Position numbers and translations under genes: made by a program. Positions 1-6,697 of a stretch of DNA of 7,231 bases are shown here, piece after piece (position 1 is the first letter of the stretch; every line of letters starts with the position of its first letter). The stretch comes from Bacteroidetes bacterium GWA2_31_9b (GTDB lineage: Bacteria > Bacteroidota > Bacteroidia > Bacteroidales > UBA12077). The stretch spans positions 1 through 7,231 of the forward strand of contig MENE01000051.1 of assembly GCA_001769005.1 (NCBI GenBank), in the 5' to 3' direction. The notes beneath the pieces were generated by a model. The model made no database searches. It was not told the origin of the DNA and saw only the letters and a program-made list of their open reading frames with translations.

Positions 1-1443
1 ATTTTCATAAAAATCGCAGGGTTTAATACCGTGTTGTAAAGCTGCAGCATAAACAACAGGTTTAATTGTTGATCCTGTTTGCCTTTTAGCTGTTATATGA
101 TCATATTTAAAATATTTAAAGTTTACTCCACCAACCCATGCTACGATATCTCCCGATTGGCTATCCATTACCAATGCACCGGTCTGTAGAATTTTAAAAT
201 GATGTAACAATGAATCAAGAGGAGATATAAGTGTATCCTTAAGACCATTCCAGGTAAAAATTTCTGTTTTTCGGGGAACTTTCAATGCTTCTATAGCTTT
301 GTTTTTTGAAAGCCCATTTTTTCTTAATCCTTTGTAAGCTTCGCTTTGCTCAATTTGCAACATAGCCAGTGTTGGATCTGCTAACCATGATTCCTTTCCT
401 TTCCAATCGCGGTCGAATTGTTTTTGCAATTTCGACATATTATCTGAAATTGATTTTTCGAGATAAACTTGCATTTGAGCATTTAAGGTAGTATAAATCT
501 TTAACCCATCGGTATATATATTGTATTCGCTCCCATCAGGTCTTTTCTTATCTTTTAGAATCTCAACACAACTTTTTCTAACATACTCACGAAAGTAAGG
601 TGCTGGTCCCTCAACAAAAGTCAATTTACGGTATTTTAATTCTACTTTAATCTGTTTTAATGAATCTAGTTCGTCTTTGGTAAGATAGCCATATTTGTAC
701 ATCTGCCTTAAAACTACATTTCGTCTTTTTACTGCTGCGTCTTTATTCATTCGGGGATTATAGCTATTATTTGCTTTTAATAAACCAACCAATAATGCCG
801 ATTCTTCGATTTTTAATTCGGCAGGATTTTTGTCAAAAAATATGATTGATGCAGTTTCTATTCCATACGTATTCTCGCCAAAAGATACAGTATTCAAATA
901 AAGCTCTAATATCTCCTTTTTAGAATATAACTTCTCAATTCGATGAGCCAAAATCATTTCTTTCATTTTAGCTACAGGAATTGTTAGAATTCCATAATCA
1001 TTTCTACCATAAAGATTTTTAGCCAATTGTTGAGTGATTGTACTCCCTCCACCCGATCGATGATTAAATAAAATAATTGTTTTTACCAGTACTCTAAAAG
1101 AACTTCGGGGATCAATTCCATGATGCTTATAAAAACGATTGTCTTCTGTAGCAACCAAAGCATTCTGTAAATGCTCAGGGATTTCTTCAACGGAAGCATT
1201 CGTTCTGTTCTGATAATAATATCTGCCCAGCAGCTTATTATCGACTGAGTATATATTTGTTGCAGTATTATTTTTAATTTTTCGTAAATCGGCATAGCTT
1301 TGAACAGCCCCAAAAGCGCCAAACTTAACTAGAATAAACAAGATAAAAATTGAAATTGAAACGGTAATAATGGCACTAAGAAAGACTTTAATTAAAAACT
1401 TTTTCCAATTGTATTTTTGCTTCGAATTATTTTTAACACTCAT
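1..1443 (-). CDS. mrcA: Class A penicillin-binding protein (PBP1A type), N-terminal 481 residues, cut by window edge
   Basis: Bifunctional peptidoglycan synthase: an inner-membrane-anchored enzyme that polymerises lipid II (GT51 glycosyltransferase) and cross-links stem peptides (transpeptidase) in the periplasm. My translation from the ATG at 1443 stays open to base 1. A lysine-rich cytoplasmic start precedes a membrane anchor at about residues 16-41. GT51 motifs follow: EDNRFYKHHG with catalytic Glu100, GGSTITQQLAKN at 132-143, AKMKE at 158-162 (second conserved Glu162; the usual Arg of RKxxE is Ala) and SKKEILELYLN at 174-184. The transpeptidase domain begins near residue 418 (TGALVMDSQSGDIVAWVGG), and the SxxK active site is Ser458-Thr-Ile-Lys461. 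The later SxN and KTG motifs would lie beyond the window; relatives are usually about 750-800 residues. The start is the first ATG after an in-frame TAA, four codons upstream. No clear Shine-Dalgarno is seen. Assignment to class A is secure; 1A rather than another subclass is inferred from overall resemblance. Confidence 0.95.
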   Translation of the reverse strand, partial: MSVKNNSKQKYNWKKFLIKVFLSAIITVSISIFILFILVKFGAFGAVQSYADLRKIKNNTATNIYSVDNKLLGRYYYQNRTNASVEEIPEHLQNALVATEDNRFYKHHGIDPRSSFRVLVKTIILFNHRSGGGSTITQQLAKNLYGRNDYGILTIPVAKMKEMILAHRIEKLYSKKEILELYLNTVSFGENTYGIETASIIFFDKNPAELKIEESALLVGLLKANNSYNPRMNKDAAVKRRNVVLRQMYKYGYLTKDELDSLKQIKVELKYRKLTFVEGPAPYFREYVRKSCVEILKDKKRPDGSEYNIYTDGLKIYTTLNAQMQVYLEKSISDNMSKLQKQFDRDWKGKESWLADPTLAMLQIEQSEAYKGLRKNGLSKNKAIEALKVPRKTEIFTWNGLKDTLISPLDSLLHHFKILQTGALVMDSQSGDIVAWVGGVNFKYFKYDHITAKRQTGSTIKPVVYAAALQHGIKPCDFYEN

Positions 1444-1561
1444 GTTGTTTGATTAAATCCTAATAACTATGAAATTCTTGCCTTTATTGTGATTTTAAAT
1501 AATTTTTAAAGTTATACTATTATTTAACAATCACACTTTGAACATTCATATATAAATATTC

Positions 1562-1613
1562 AGAATTGAAAAAGCATCCCGAAGGATGCTTTTTTGATTA
1601 TTAAATTATAAAT
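1562..1613. repeat. 52-bp terminator module, copy 1
   Basis: Aligns without gaps to 6528-6579 with 44 of 52 positions identical by my count. The identity includes a 22-base block (1568-1589) covering the terminator stem and an 11-base AAATTATAAAT block (1603-1613) at the same offset. The match therefore extends beyond the hairpin itself, pointing to shared descent. Confidence 0.8.
1569..1595 (-). terminator. Rho-independent terminator after the adhesin gene (bidirectional form)
   Basis: Read on the minus strand, a GCATCC/GGATGC stem closes on TTCG, giving the exceptionally stable C(UUCG)G tetraloop. It is followed by five T residues and preceded by six A residues that extend the stem. It begins 21 bases past the adhesin stop codon (1617-1619) and lies upstream of the PBP gene, so it should end the adhesin transcript. 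The plus-strand copy also ends in T6, but no plus-strand gene points at it. Confidence 0.92.
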
Positions 1614-1616
1614 CTA

Positions 1617-4600
1617 CTATTGAACAACCAATTTTTTAGTAAAGCTCTCTTTTTGATTGAATATTTTAATAAAATACAATCCTAAAGGCATCTCTGTTAA
1701 ATCAATAGTTTTTGTAGTTGTGTTATGTATTTCACCTTGATAAACTTTAATACCATCTATGCTTACAATTTCAATAATAAATTGTTCTGATGGATTATGG
1801 TTGAAGAGAATATTCAATTCATCATTAGCTGGATTAGGATATAGATTTATTTCCGAGGATTCATTTTCTTCAATTCCGGTTTCAACTAAATCATTCAGGT
1901 TGATAGTTATATTAGCTTCATCAATATTTAATCCGTCAGAAACCTGAACAGTTAAATTAAATACAGGAGTAGTTTCAAAATCTAATTCATCGTTTGAATT
2001 TACAATTATTTCTCCATTTGATGAATTAATTGCAAATGCATTATTTGTATTCCCTAAAGTTATTGAATATACTAAATCATTTAAACTTCCATCTGCATCC
2101 GTTGCATTAACGTCACATGCGACTGTTCCGTTGGCACTATTTTCATCAATACTAAATGTTTCGCCTGTAATCACTGGTGTATTGTCATTTAAATTATTCA
2201 AGTTTATAGTAACAACACCGCTTCCTGAATGTAATCCATCAGAAACTTCAATTGTCAAAGCAAACGATGTTACACTTTCAAAATCGAGTACTGACGATGT
2301 ATTAACGGTTAACTCACCAGATATATTAATTGCAAATGCATTGCTTGTATTTCCATCTGTTATTGCCCAATCTTGAAATACAGTGCCATAATCAGAATCA
2401 GTTGCCAAGACCTGACCAACAGCTGAACTATTAGCTAGATTTTCGTCAATTGAGAATGATTGAGATGCTGTAATTACAGGATTATCGTCATTAATTGCTG
2501 CTACTATTATTGATACAGTTTGAGATGAACTTGTATTTGTTCCATCGGATACTGTTAACGTTAATGTAAAACTAGGGTTTATAGCAGGGTTTAATCCGGT
2601 ATTATCCATTACTGTAATTACTCCTGTAGAAGAATTTATATTAAAATATCCACCACTATTTCCAGCAGTTATAGTCCAATTCTGGAAAGTTGTTGGAGTC
2701 ACATCTTCATCAGTTGCAACAACTGTTCCAACAGCTGTTCCGTTTGGTGATTGTTCTGTAACATAGAATACCTGTGAGGCAGTTATAACAGGAGCAACAT
2801 CATTTAAATCCGTAAGATTGATGGTCACATCCTCTGCTACGCTGGTATTGGCGCCATCGCTTACCGTTACCTTAATGGTCAATGAGGTATTGGTCTCCCT
2901 GTCAAAATCATCTGCGTCAGCGACTGTAATTTGACCTGTTGAAGGATTAATATCAAAAGCATTAGTACCATCTCCATCAACATTTGCATTTACTGTAATT
3001 GTCCAACTGCTGAATGTTGAACCAGCATCATTATCTGTAGCAGTTACAGTTCCTATTATTGTTCCTACTATTGAGTTTTCATTTATATTAAAACTTTGTG
3101 AAGCAGTTACAACTGGGATTTCATCGTTCAAATCATTTATGGTAATGGTAAAAGCCTTCTCGTAAGTCAAACTTTCTTGATCCGTTGTGAGAATCCTTAC
3201 TAAGTAACTACTCTTTGTTTCGTAATCTGGACATGGTGTTATATGCAGGTCGCTACCGCTAATGCTAAAGGAAGCATTATCCGTACTACCAGTTCCAGCT
3301 ACAAGCGTATATGTGAAAGTGTTGCTAATATCCTGATCTGTTGTACTTAATATTCCTACTATTGAGTTAGCTACTACATTCTCATTGATTGAACTAACCG
3401 ATAGGGTGATGTCGCTAGGAGCTTCATTCAGATCGTTGATAGTAACAATGAAAACCTTTTCAAACCATAAACTTCCTTGATCAGTTGAACGAACCCGAAC
3501 TGAGAAGCTATTTTTCGTCTCAAAGTCGGGACTACTATTGATATGCAGACTACTCCCGCTTATGTTAAACGAAGTATTGTCAGTGCTTCCTGTTCCCGCA
3601 ACAAGTGTATAGGTAAAGGTGTTAGCTGCATCTGTATCGGTTGTACTTAAAGTGCCCACAGTAGAGTTCGCTACTACGTTCTCATTGATTAATGTAGCAG
3701 ATAACGCTATATCAGTTGGTGTTTCGTTCACATTATTTATAGTGATTGTAAAGGCCTTCTCGTAGGTCAAACTTCCTTGATCAGTTGTGCGAACCCTTAC
3801 GGAGTAACTGCTCTTTACCTCAAAGTCGGGGCTACTGGTGATACGTAAACTACTACCGCTGATATTAAACGATGCGTTGTCGGCACTGCCAGTTCCTGCT
3901 ACAAGAGTATAGGTAAAAGTATTGGCAGCATCCTGATCGATTGAACTAAGTGTACCCACCGTTGAGTTTGCAATTACGTTTTCATTGATTGAACTACCTG
4001 ATAATGAAATATCTGTAGGAGTCTCATTCAAATCATTGATAGTAATGGTAAAGTCCTTCTCGTAAAACAAAGTACCTTGGTCTGTTGTACGAACACGCAC
4101 AGAATAGCTGCTCTTTGTCTCAAAATCAGGACTCCCAGTGATACGCAAACTACTACCGCTGATATTAAAAGATGCGTTGTCGGTACTGCCAGTTCCTGCT
4201 ACAAGAGTATAGGTAAAAGTATTGGCAGCATCCTGATCAGTTGAACTAAGCGTACCAACAGTTGAGTTAGCTACTACATTCTCGTTGATTAAACTAGCAG
4301 ATAAGGCTATGTCAGTTGGAGTTTCATTTAAATCATTAATAGTGACAGTGAAAACCTTATCAAATATCAAACTACCCTGATCTGTTGTTCTAACGCGCAC
4401 TGAATAGCTACTCTTTGTCTCAAAGTCGGGGCTATTGGTGATACGTAAACTGCTACCGCTAATGTTAAATGAAGCGTTATCAGTATCTCCTGTTCCAACT
4501 ACAAGTGTATAAGTAAATGTGTTGCCAGCATCTGGATCAGTAGAACTTAGAGTACCTATTGTTGAATTAGCAACTACATTCTCATTGATAGAGTTTGCAG

Positions 4601-6242
4601 ACAAAGAAATATCTGTTGGGGTTTCGTTAACATTATTGATAGTTATAGTGAAGGCCTTCTCATAGTATAAAACCCCGCCTTGGTCAGTAGTTCTTACACG
4701 AACTGAGTAGCTAATCTTAGTTTCGTAGTCGGGGCTATTAGTAATACGTAAGCTGCTCCCACTAATGATGAACGAAGCGTTGTCGGTACTGCCAGTTCCA
4801 ACTACAAGTGTATAGGTGAATGTGTTAACAGCATCGGGATCAGTTGAGCTAAGTGTTCCTACTGTTGAGTTGCCTGCAACATTCTCATTGATTGAACTAG
4901 CTGATAGAGCAATATCAGTGGGTGCTTCATTCAAATCGTTAATGCTAATGGTAAAAGCCTTCTCAGTCAACAAACTCCCCTGATCGGTGGTTCTTACACG
5001 AACGGAATAGCTACTCTTAGTCTCATAATCTGGGCTATTAGTAATACGTAGGCTATTCCCGCTGATATTGAATGAAGCATTATCGGTACTTCCTGTCCCA
5101 GCAACTAAAGTATAAGTAAATGTATTGGCTGCATCCTGATCTGTAGAACTTAAAGTACCAACAGTAGAATTACCTACTACATTCTCGTTAATCGAACTTG
5201 CTGATAGAGATATATCGGTTGGAGCCTCGTTTAAATCGTTAATAGTAATTGTATAGGCTTTTTCAAAGTATAATGAACCTTGGTCTGTTGTGCGTACACG
5301 TACTGAATAGCTGCTCTTGGTCTCAAAATCAGGACTACCTGTGATACGCAAACTACTGCCACTAATATTGAACGAAGCGTTGTCGGTGCTACCTGTACCA
5401 GAAACCAATGAGTAGGTAAAGGTATTGCCAACATCTGGGTCGGTTGTACTTAATGTACCAACACTCGTATTACCTGCAACATTCTCGTTGATTGAACTTG
5501 CCGATAAAGCTATGTCGGTTGGTGCTGAGTTTGCAGTGGCAACAGCCCATGTGAAGTTGTCTATTGCAAAATAAATTGTAGAACCACCCAGAGTAATTTC
5601 CAACTCATCTATTGCAATATTATCATACCCAGGTGTTGCAAAATTGACTAACGAAAATCCTCTATTAGTAGTATTAGACCAACTGGCACTGGCAAAATCA
5701 GATGAAGGGGGACTGTATGTAAATTTTGTTACACTGGCCAATTTACCAGTAAAAGTTACATTAACGCTTGATGTTTGATTATAGTCTCCACCAGCATAGG
5801 TTGAGGGGTAAAGATACAAACTCTTCACGCTAAAAGTGGAAGTCGATTTAATTTGACATGGGTTAGTATTCGAAGTAAGATTATCTATAAAGTTATTACT
5901 ACTTAAATACCCATAACCACTATATACATCCACCTTAAACCCACTGGAAGGATTAAGTGTAAAGGGAACACTGCTACTCGTAAAACTTGAAGCCCCCAAA
6001 GAAAAACTCTCAAAAGTTTCAGTTGTTTGCGCCGAGGTTCCATTCAAAAGCAAAAAGTTGATGCAAAGCAGAAGGGTTAACCTTCCAACATTCCTTAAAA
6101 AGGAACAAGATTGTTTAATCCCTACAAAACTATTTTTTACAGGTGTGGTGTCGCTCACTCCGAGTTCACGGAATAATTTTAACTTATTATGTTTTTGAAA
6201 ATTTATAAACTCAGTTGTGTCTTGAGTAAAGCTGTTTCTCAT
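1617..6242 (-). CDS. Large secreted cadherin-repeat adhesin-like protein with T9SS type A sorting domain (1541 aa)
   Basis: Probable cell-surface or released adhesin exported by Sec and then the type IX secretion system. In order: an extension of about 45 residues; a signal peptide (Arg50/Arg54, hydrophobic 55-67, likely cleavage after TSA at 69-71, mature Gln72); a Ser/Thr/aromatic-rich beta module at about 73-235, ending in a YFAIDNFTW motif, not assigned to a named family; eight ~100-residue cadherin-like repeats (240-1040); four divergent cadherin-like domains (1041-1148, 1149-1252, 1253-1353, 1354-1452); and a C-terminal sorting domain (about 1464-1541). Acidic motifs recur at cadherin calcium positions: INEN, TDxD, PDFE and INDLNE, with DRE once at 1114-1116. 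Calcium-stiffened rod architecture is therefore inferred; the ligand is unknown. No enzymatic motif was seen. ATG at 6242 is the only Met before the signal peptide and follows an A-rich leader, as is common in Bacteroidota. A terminator follows at 1569-1595, so it is probably monocistronic. Confidence 0.93.
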   Translation of the reverse strand: MRNSFTQDTTEFINFQKHNKLKLFRELGVSDTTPVKNSFVGIKQSCSFLRNVGRLTLLLCINFLLLNGTSAQTTETFESFSLGASSFTSSSVPFTLNPSSGFKVDVYSGYGYLSSNNFIDNLTSNTNPCQIKSTSTFSVKSLYLYPSTYAGGDYNQTSSVNVTFTGKLASVTKFTYSPPSSDFASASWSNTTNRGFSLVNFATPGYDNIAIDELEITLGGSTIYFAIDNFTWAVATANSAPTDIALSASSINENVAGNTSVGTLSTTDPDVGNTFTYSLVSGTGSTDNASFNISGSSLRITGSPDFETKSSYSVRVRTTDQGSLYFEKAYTITINDLNEAPTDISLSASSINENVVGNSTVGTLSSTDQDAANTFTYTLVAGTGSTDNASFNISGNSLRITNSPDYETKSSYSVRVRTTDQGSLLTEKAFTISINDLNEAPTDIALSASSINENVAGNSTVGTLSSTDPDAVNTFTYTLVVGTGSTDNASFIISGSSLRITNSPDYETKISYSVRVRTTDQGGVLYYEKAFTITINNVNETPTDISLSANSINENVVANSTIGTLSSTDPDAGNTFTYTLVVGTGDTDNASFNISGSSLRITNSPDFETKSSYSVRVRTTDQGSLIFDKVFTVTINDLNETPTDIALSASLINENVVANSTVGTLSSTDQDAANTFTYTLVAGTGSTDNASFNISGSSLRITGSPDFETKSSYSVRVRTTDQGTLFYEKDFTITINDLNETPTDISLSGSSINENVIANSTVGTLSSIDQDAANTFTYTLVAGTGSADNASFNISGSSLRITSSPDFEVKSSYSVRVRTTDQGSLTYEKAFTITINNVNETPTDIALSATLINENVVANSTVGTLSTTDTDAANTFTYTLVAGTGSTDNTSFNISGSSLHINSSPDFETKNSFSVRVRSTDQGSLWFEKVFIVTINDLNEAPSDITLSVSSINENVVANSIVGILSTTDQDISNTFTYTLVAGTGSTDNASFSISGSDLHITPCPDYETKSSYLVRILTTDQESLTYEKAFTITINDLNDEIPVVTASQSFNINENSIVGTIIGTVTATDNDAGSTFSSWTITVNANVDGDGTNAFDINPSTGQITVADADDFDRETNTSLTIKVTVSDGANTSVAEDVTINLTDLNDVAPVITASQVFYVTEQSPNGTAVGTVVATDEDVTPTTFQNWTITAGNSGGYFNINSSTGVITVMDNTGLNPAINPSFTLTLTVSDGTNTSSSQTVSIIVAAINDDNPVITASQSFSIDENLANSSAVGQVLATDSDYGTVFQDWAITDGNTSNAFAINISGELTVNTSSVLDFESVTSFALTIEVSDGLHSGSGVVTINLNNLNDNTPVITGETFSIDENSANGTVACDVNATDADGSLNDLVYSITLGNTNNAFAINSSNGEIIVNSNDELDFETTPVFNLTVQVSDGLNIDEANITINLNDLVETGIEENESSEINLYPNPANDELNILFNHNPSEQFIIEIVSIDGIKVYQGEIHNTTTKTIDLTEMPLGLYFIKIFNQKESFTKKLVVQ
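1620..1853 (-). other. T9SS type A C-terminal sorting domain of the adhesin
   Basis: About residues 1464-1541. The diagnostic blocks are INLYPNPANDELNI near the start, a central DGIKVYQGE strand, DLTEMPLGLYFIKI and the terminal KKLVVQ. This is the Por_Secre_tail (TIGR04183-like) pattern. In characterised T9SS cargo this domain directs crossing of the outer membrane and is removed, often with attachment to a surface glycolipid. It places the protein outside the cell and the genome in Bacteroidota. Confidence 0.95.
1887..3122 (-). other. Four divergent cadherin-like domains (C1-C4) of the adhesin
   Basis: Domains of 108, 104, 101 and about 99 residues, in coding order C1 2799-3122, C2 2487-2798, C3 2184-2486 and C4 about 1887-2183. 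They share openings of the PV(V/I)TASQxF...(D/N)EN type, an ATDxD motif, a central WTI or YSI strand, a NAFxIN strand, VSDG, and LND closers. They resemble one another much less than R1-R8 do and have the usual bacterial cadherin-repeat pattern. C1 keeps a canonical DRE (DFDRETN) and C2 lacks it (GLNPAINPS). They probably form the stalk between the uniform array and the sorting tail. Confidence 0.85.
3123..5525 (-). repeat. Eight tandem ~300-bp units encoding cadherin-like repeats R1-R8
   Basis: The units in coding order are R1 5226-5525, R2 4926-5225, R3 4623-4925, R4 4323-4622, R5 4023-4322, R6 3723-4022, R7 3423-3722 and R8 3123-3422. All encode exactly 100 residues except R3 (101, an extra residue in DQGGVLYYEK). 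Each runs from (A/T)PTDI(A/S)LS through INENV, TFTYTLV, GTGSTDNASF, SPDFETK and VRVRTTDQ to TIN(D/N)(L/V)NE. R8 is the most diverged, with a Cys (ITPCPDYETK) and Glu for Gly in DQES. This repeat family is known to be widespread in secreted proteins of many bacterial phyla. Copy number probably varies by recombination between units. Confidence 0.95.
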
Positions 6243-6368
6243 ATTTTTATTTTTTAGTTTGTGTATACTTTTATATAAATTCTGAAAATCAATATTTAAA
6301 ATACATAATTAGGTGTCTTAAGAAAGATATTACAAATCAGGTTTTATTTTTTTAGAAAAGATTAAAAA

Positions 6369-6406
6369 TAATGAAGATCGTTTTTATAAATTATTAATCT
6401 TCATTA
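6369..6406. promoter_or_regulatory. Perfect 10-bp inverted repeat upstream of the adhesin gene
   Basis: TAATGAAGAT at 6369-6378 is exactly mirrored by ATCTTCATTA at 6397-6406, with an 18-base AT-only-but-two spacer. It lies 127-164 bases upstream of the adhesin ATG. It could be a protein-binding operator or a 5'-leader hairpin. There is no T-run right after it on the minus strand, so a simple terminator is unlikely. Function is inferred from position and symmetry only. Confidence 0.4.
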
Positions 6407-6427
6407 CAATAAAAAGTAAACCCTTGT

Positions 6428-6459
6428 TAAAAATATATGAAATTAACAAAAATTTTCAA
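6428..6459 (-). promoter_or_regulatory. Weak candidate Bacteroidota-type promoter for the adhesin gene
   Basis: On the minus strand, TTG (6459-6457) is followed after 21 bases by TATTTTTA (6435-6428). This is close to the Bacteroidota -33 TTG / -7 TAnnTTTG pattern but lacks the final G. Transcription from here would give a leader of about 180 bases that carries the inverted repeat at 6369-6406. Such matches arise easily in AT-rich DNA, so this is tentative. Confidence 0.25.
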
Positions 6460-6527
6460 CAGTAAATAATATTTTTCAAACAATAATTACAGATAAGGGA
6501 ATTTAAATCGCAGAATTATAATCCTTT

Positions 6528-6579
6528 AGAATAGAAAAAGCATCCCGAAGGATGCCTTTTGTTGGATAAAATTATAAAT
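6528..6579. repeat. 52-bp terminator module, copy 2
   Basis: Direct-repeat partner of 1562-1613, on the other side of the adhesin gene and in the same orientation. The AAATTATAAAT block is at 6569-6579, exactly 41 bases from the start of the module as in copy 1. The spacer between stem and block has most of the mismatches. Confidence 0.8.
6535..6560 (-). terminator. Rho-independent terminator after the NuoE-like gene
   Basis: It has the same GCATCC-TTCG-GGATGC stem-loop as the terminator at 1569-1595, read on the minus strand, followed by five T residues. It starts about 135 bases past the NuoE-like stop codon with no gene in between, so it likely ends that transcript and insulates the adhesin promoter region. 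One base differs just outside the stem (CTTTT on the plus strand rather than T6), making it less symmetrical than its twin. Confidence 0.88.
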
Positions 6580-6608
6580 TACCCTAATTAACCCTAAAAT
6601 TTTATTTC

Positions 6609-6697
6609 TAGTATTTAGATATTAGATTTTAGACATGAGACAAAAAAATAGTTTTATCTAAAATCTTGTATCTAATTATCTTGATTCTATTATCCTA
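6609..6697. repeat. Degenerate 7-bp-period repeat forming a long imperfect inverted repeat
   Basis: The left half (6609-6643) reads as five consecutive 7-base units such as TAGATAT, TAGATTT and TAGACAT. The right half (6656-6697) has the complementary words (ATCTAAA, ATCTTGT, ATCTAAT, TATCTTG) on the same 7-base spacing. The halves pair as 19-nt arms, 6615-6633 with 6657-6675, with two mismatches and a 23-base loop. The right end runs up to the NuoE-like stop codon at 6695-6697. It may act as a 3' mRNA structure, or be a dispersed intergenic repeat. Confidence 0.65.

Larger units (their letters stand above)
6243..6694. other. 452-bp intergenic region between the NuoE-like gene and the adhesin gene
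   Basis: Strongly AT-rich, with no open frame that I can support. From right to left it holds the heptad-periodic hairpin (6609-6694 part), two ACCCTAA words 10 bp apart (6581-6587 and 6591-6597), the terminator (6535-6560), a weak promoter candidate (6428-6459), a perfect 10-bp inverted repeat (6369-6406) and the A-rich leader just before the adhesin start. No RNA gene or riboswitch core was recognised. Confidence 0.7.

Noticed and set aside
1083..1322. 79-codon minus-strand open frame
   Set aside because: It overlaps the PBP coding frame, which carries the complete GT51 motif set; the alternative frame shows no domain or ribosome site.
1507..1530. Possible -7 element TAACTTTA with an upstream TTG before the PBP gene
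   Set aside because: The TTG lies only 13 bases upstream, too close for the Bacteroidota promoter pattern, and the -7 lacks the final G.
1759..2376. Two plus-strand open frames (1759-1947 and 2131-2376) opposite the adhesin
   Set aside because: Antisense to well-supported cadherin and sorting-domain sequence, with no ribosome site and no recognisable protein features.
5231..5434. 67-codon alternative frame inside repeat R1
   Set aside because: Shadow of the repeat reading frame; it exists because the 300-bp unit is open in another frame.
3123..5525. CRISPR-like or insertion-sequence origin of the regular 300-bp repeats
   Set aside because: The units are in one open reading frame, encode full cadherin-like domains and have no spacers, terminal inverted repeats or transposase.
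6581..6597. Two telomere-like TTAGGGT words (minus strand) 10 bp apart
   Set aside because: Only two copies with no array, and a bacterial context; most likely coincidence in AT-rich intergenic DNA.
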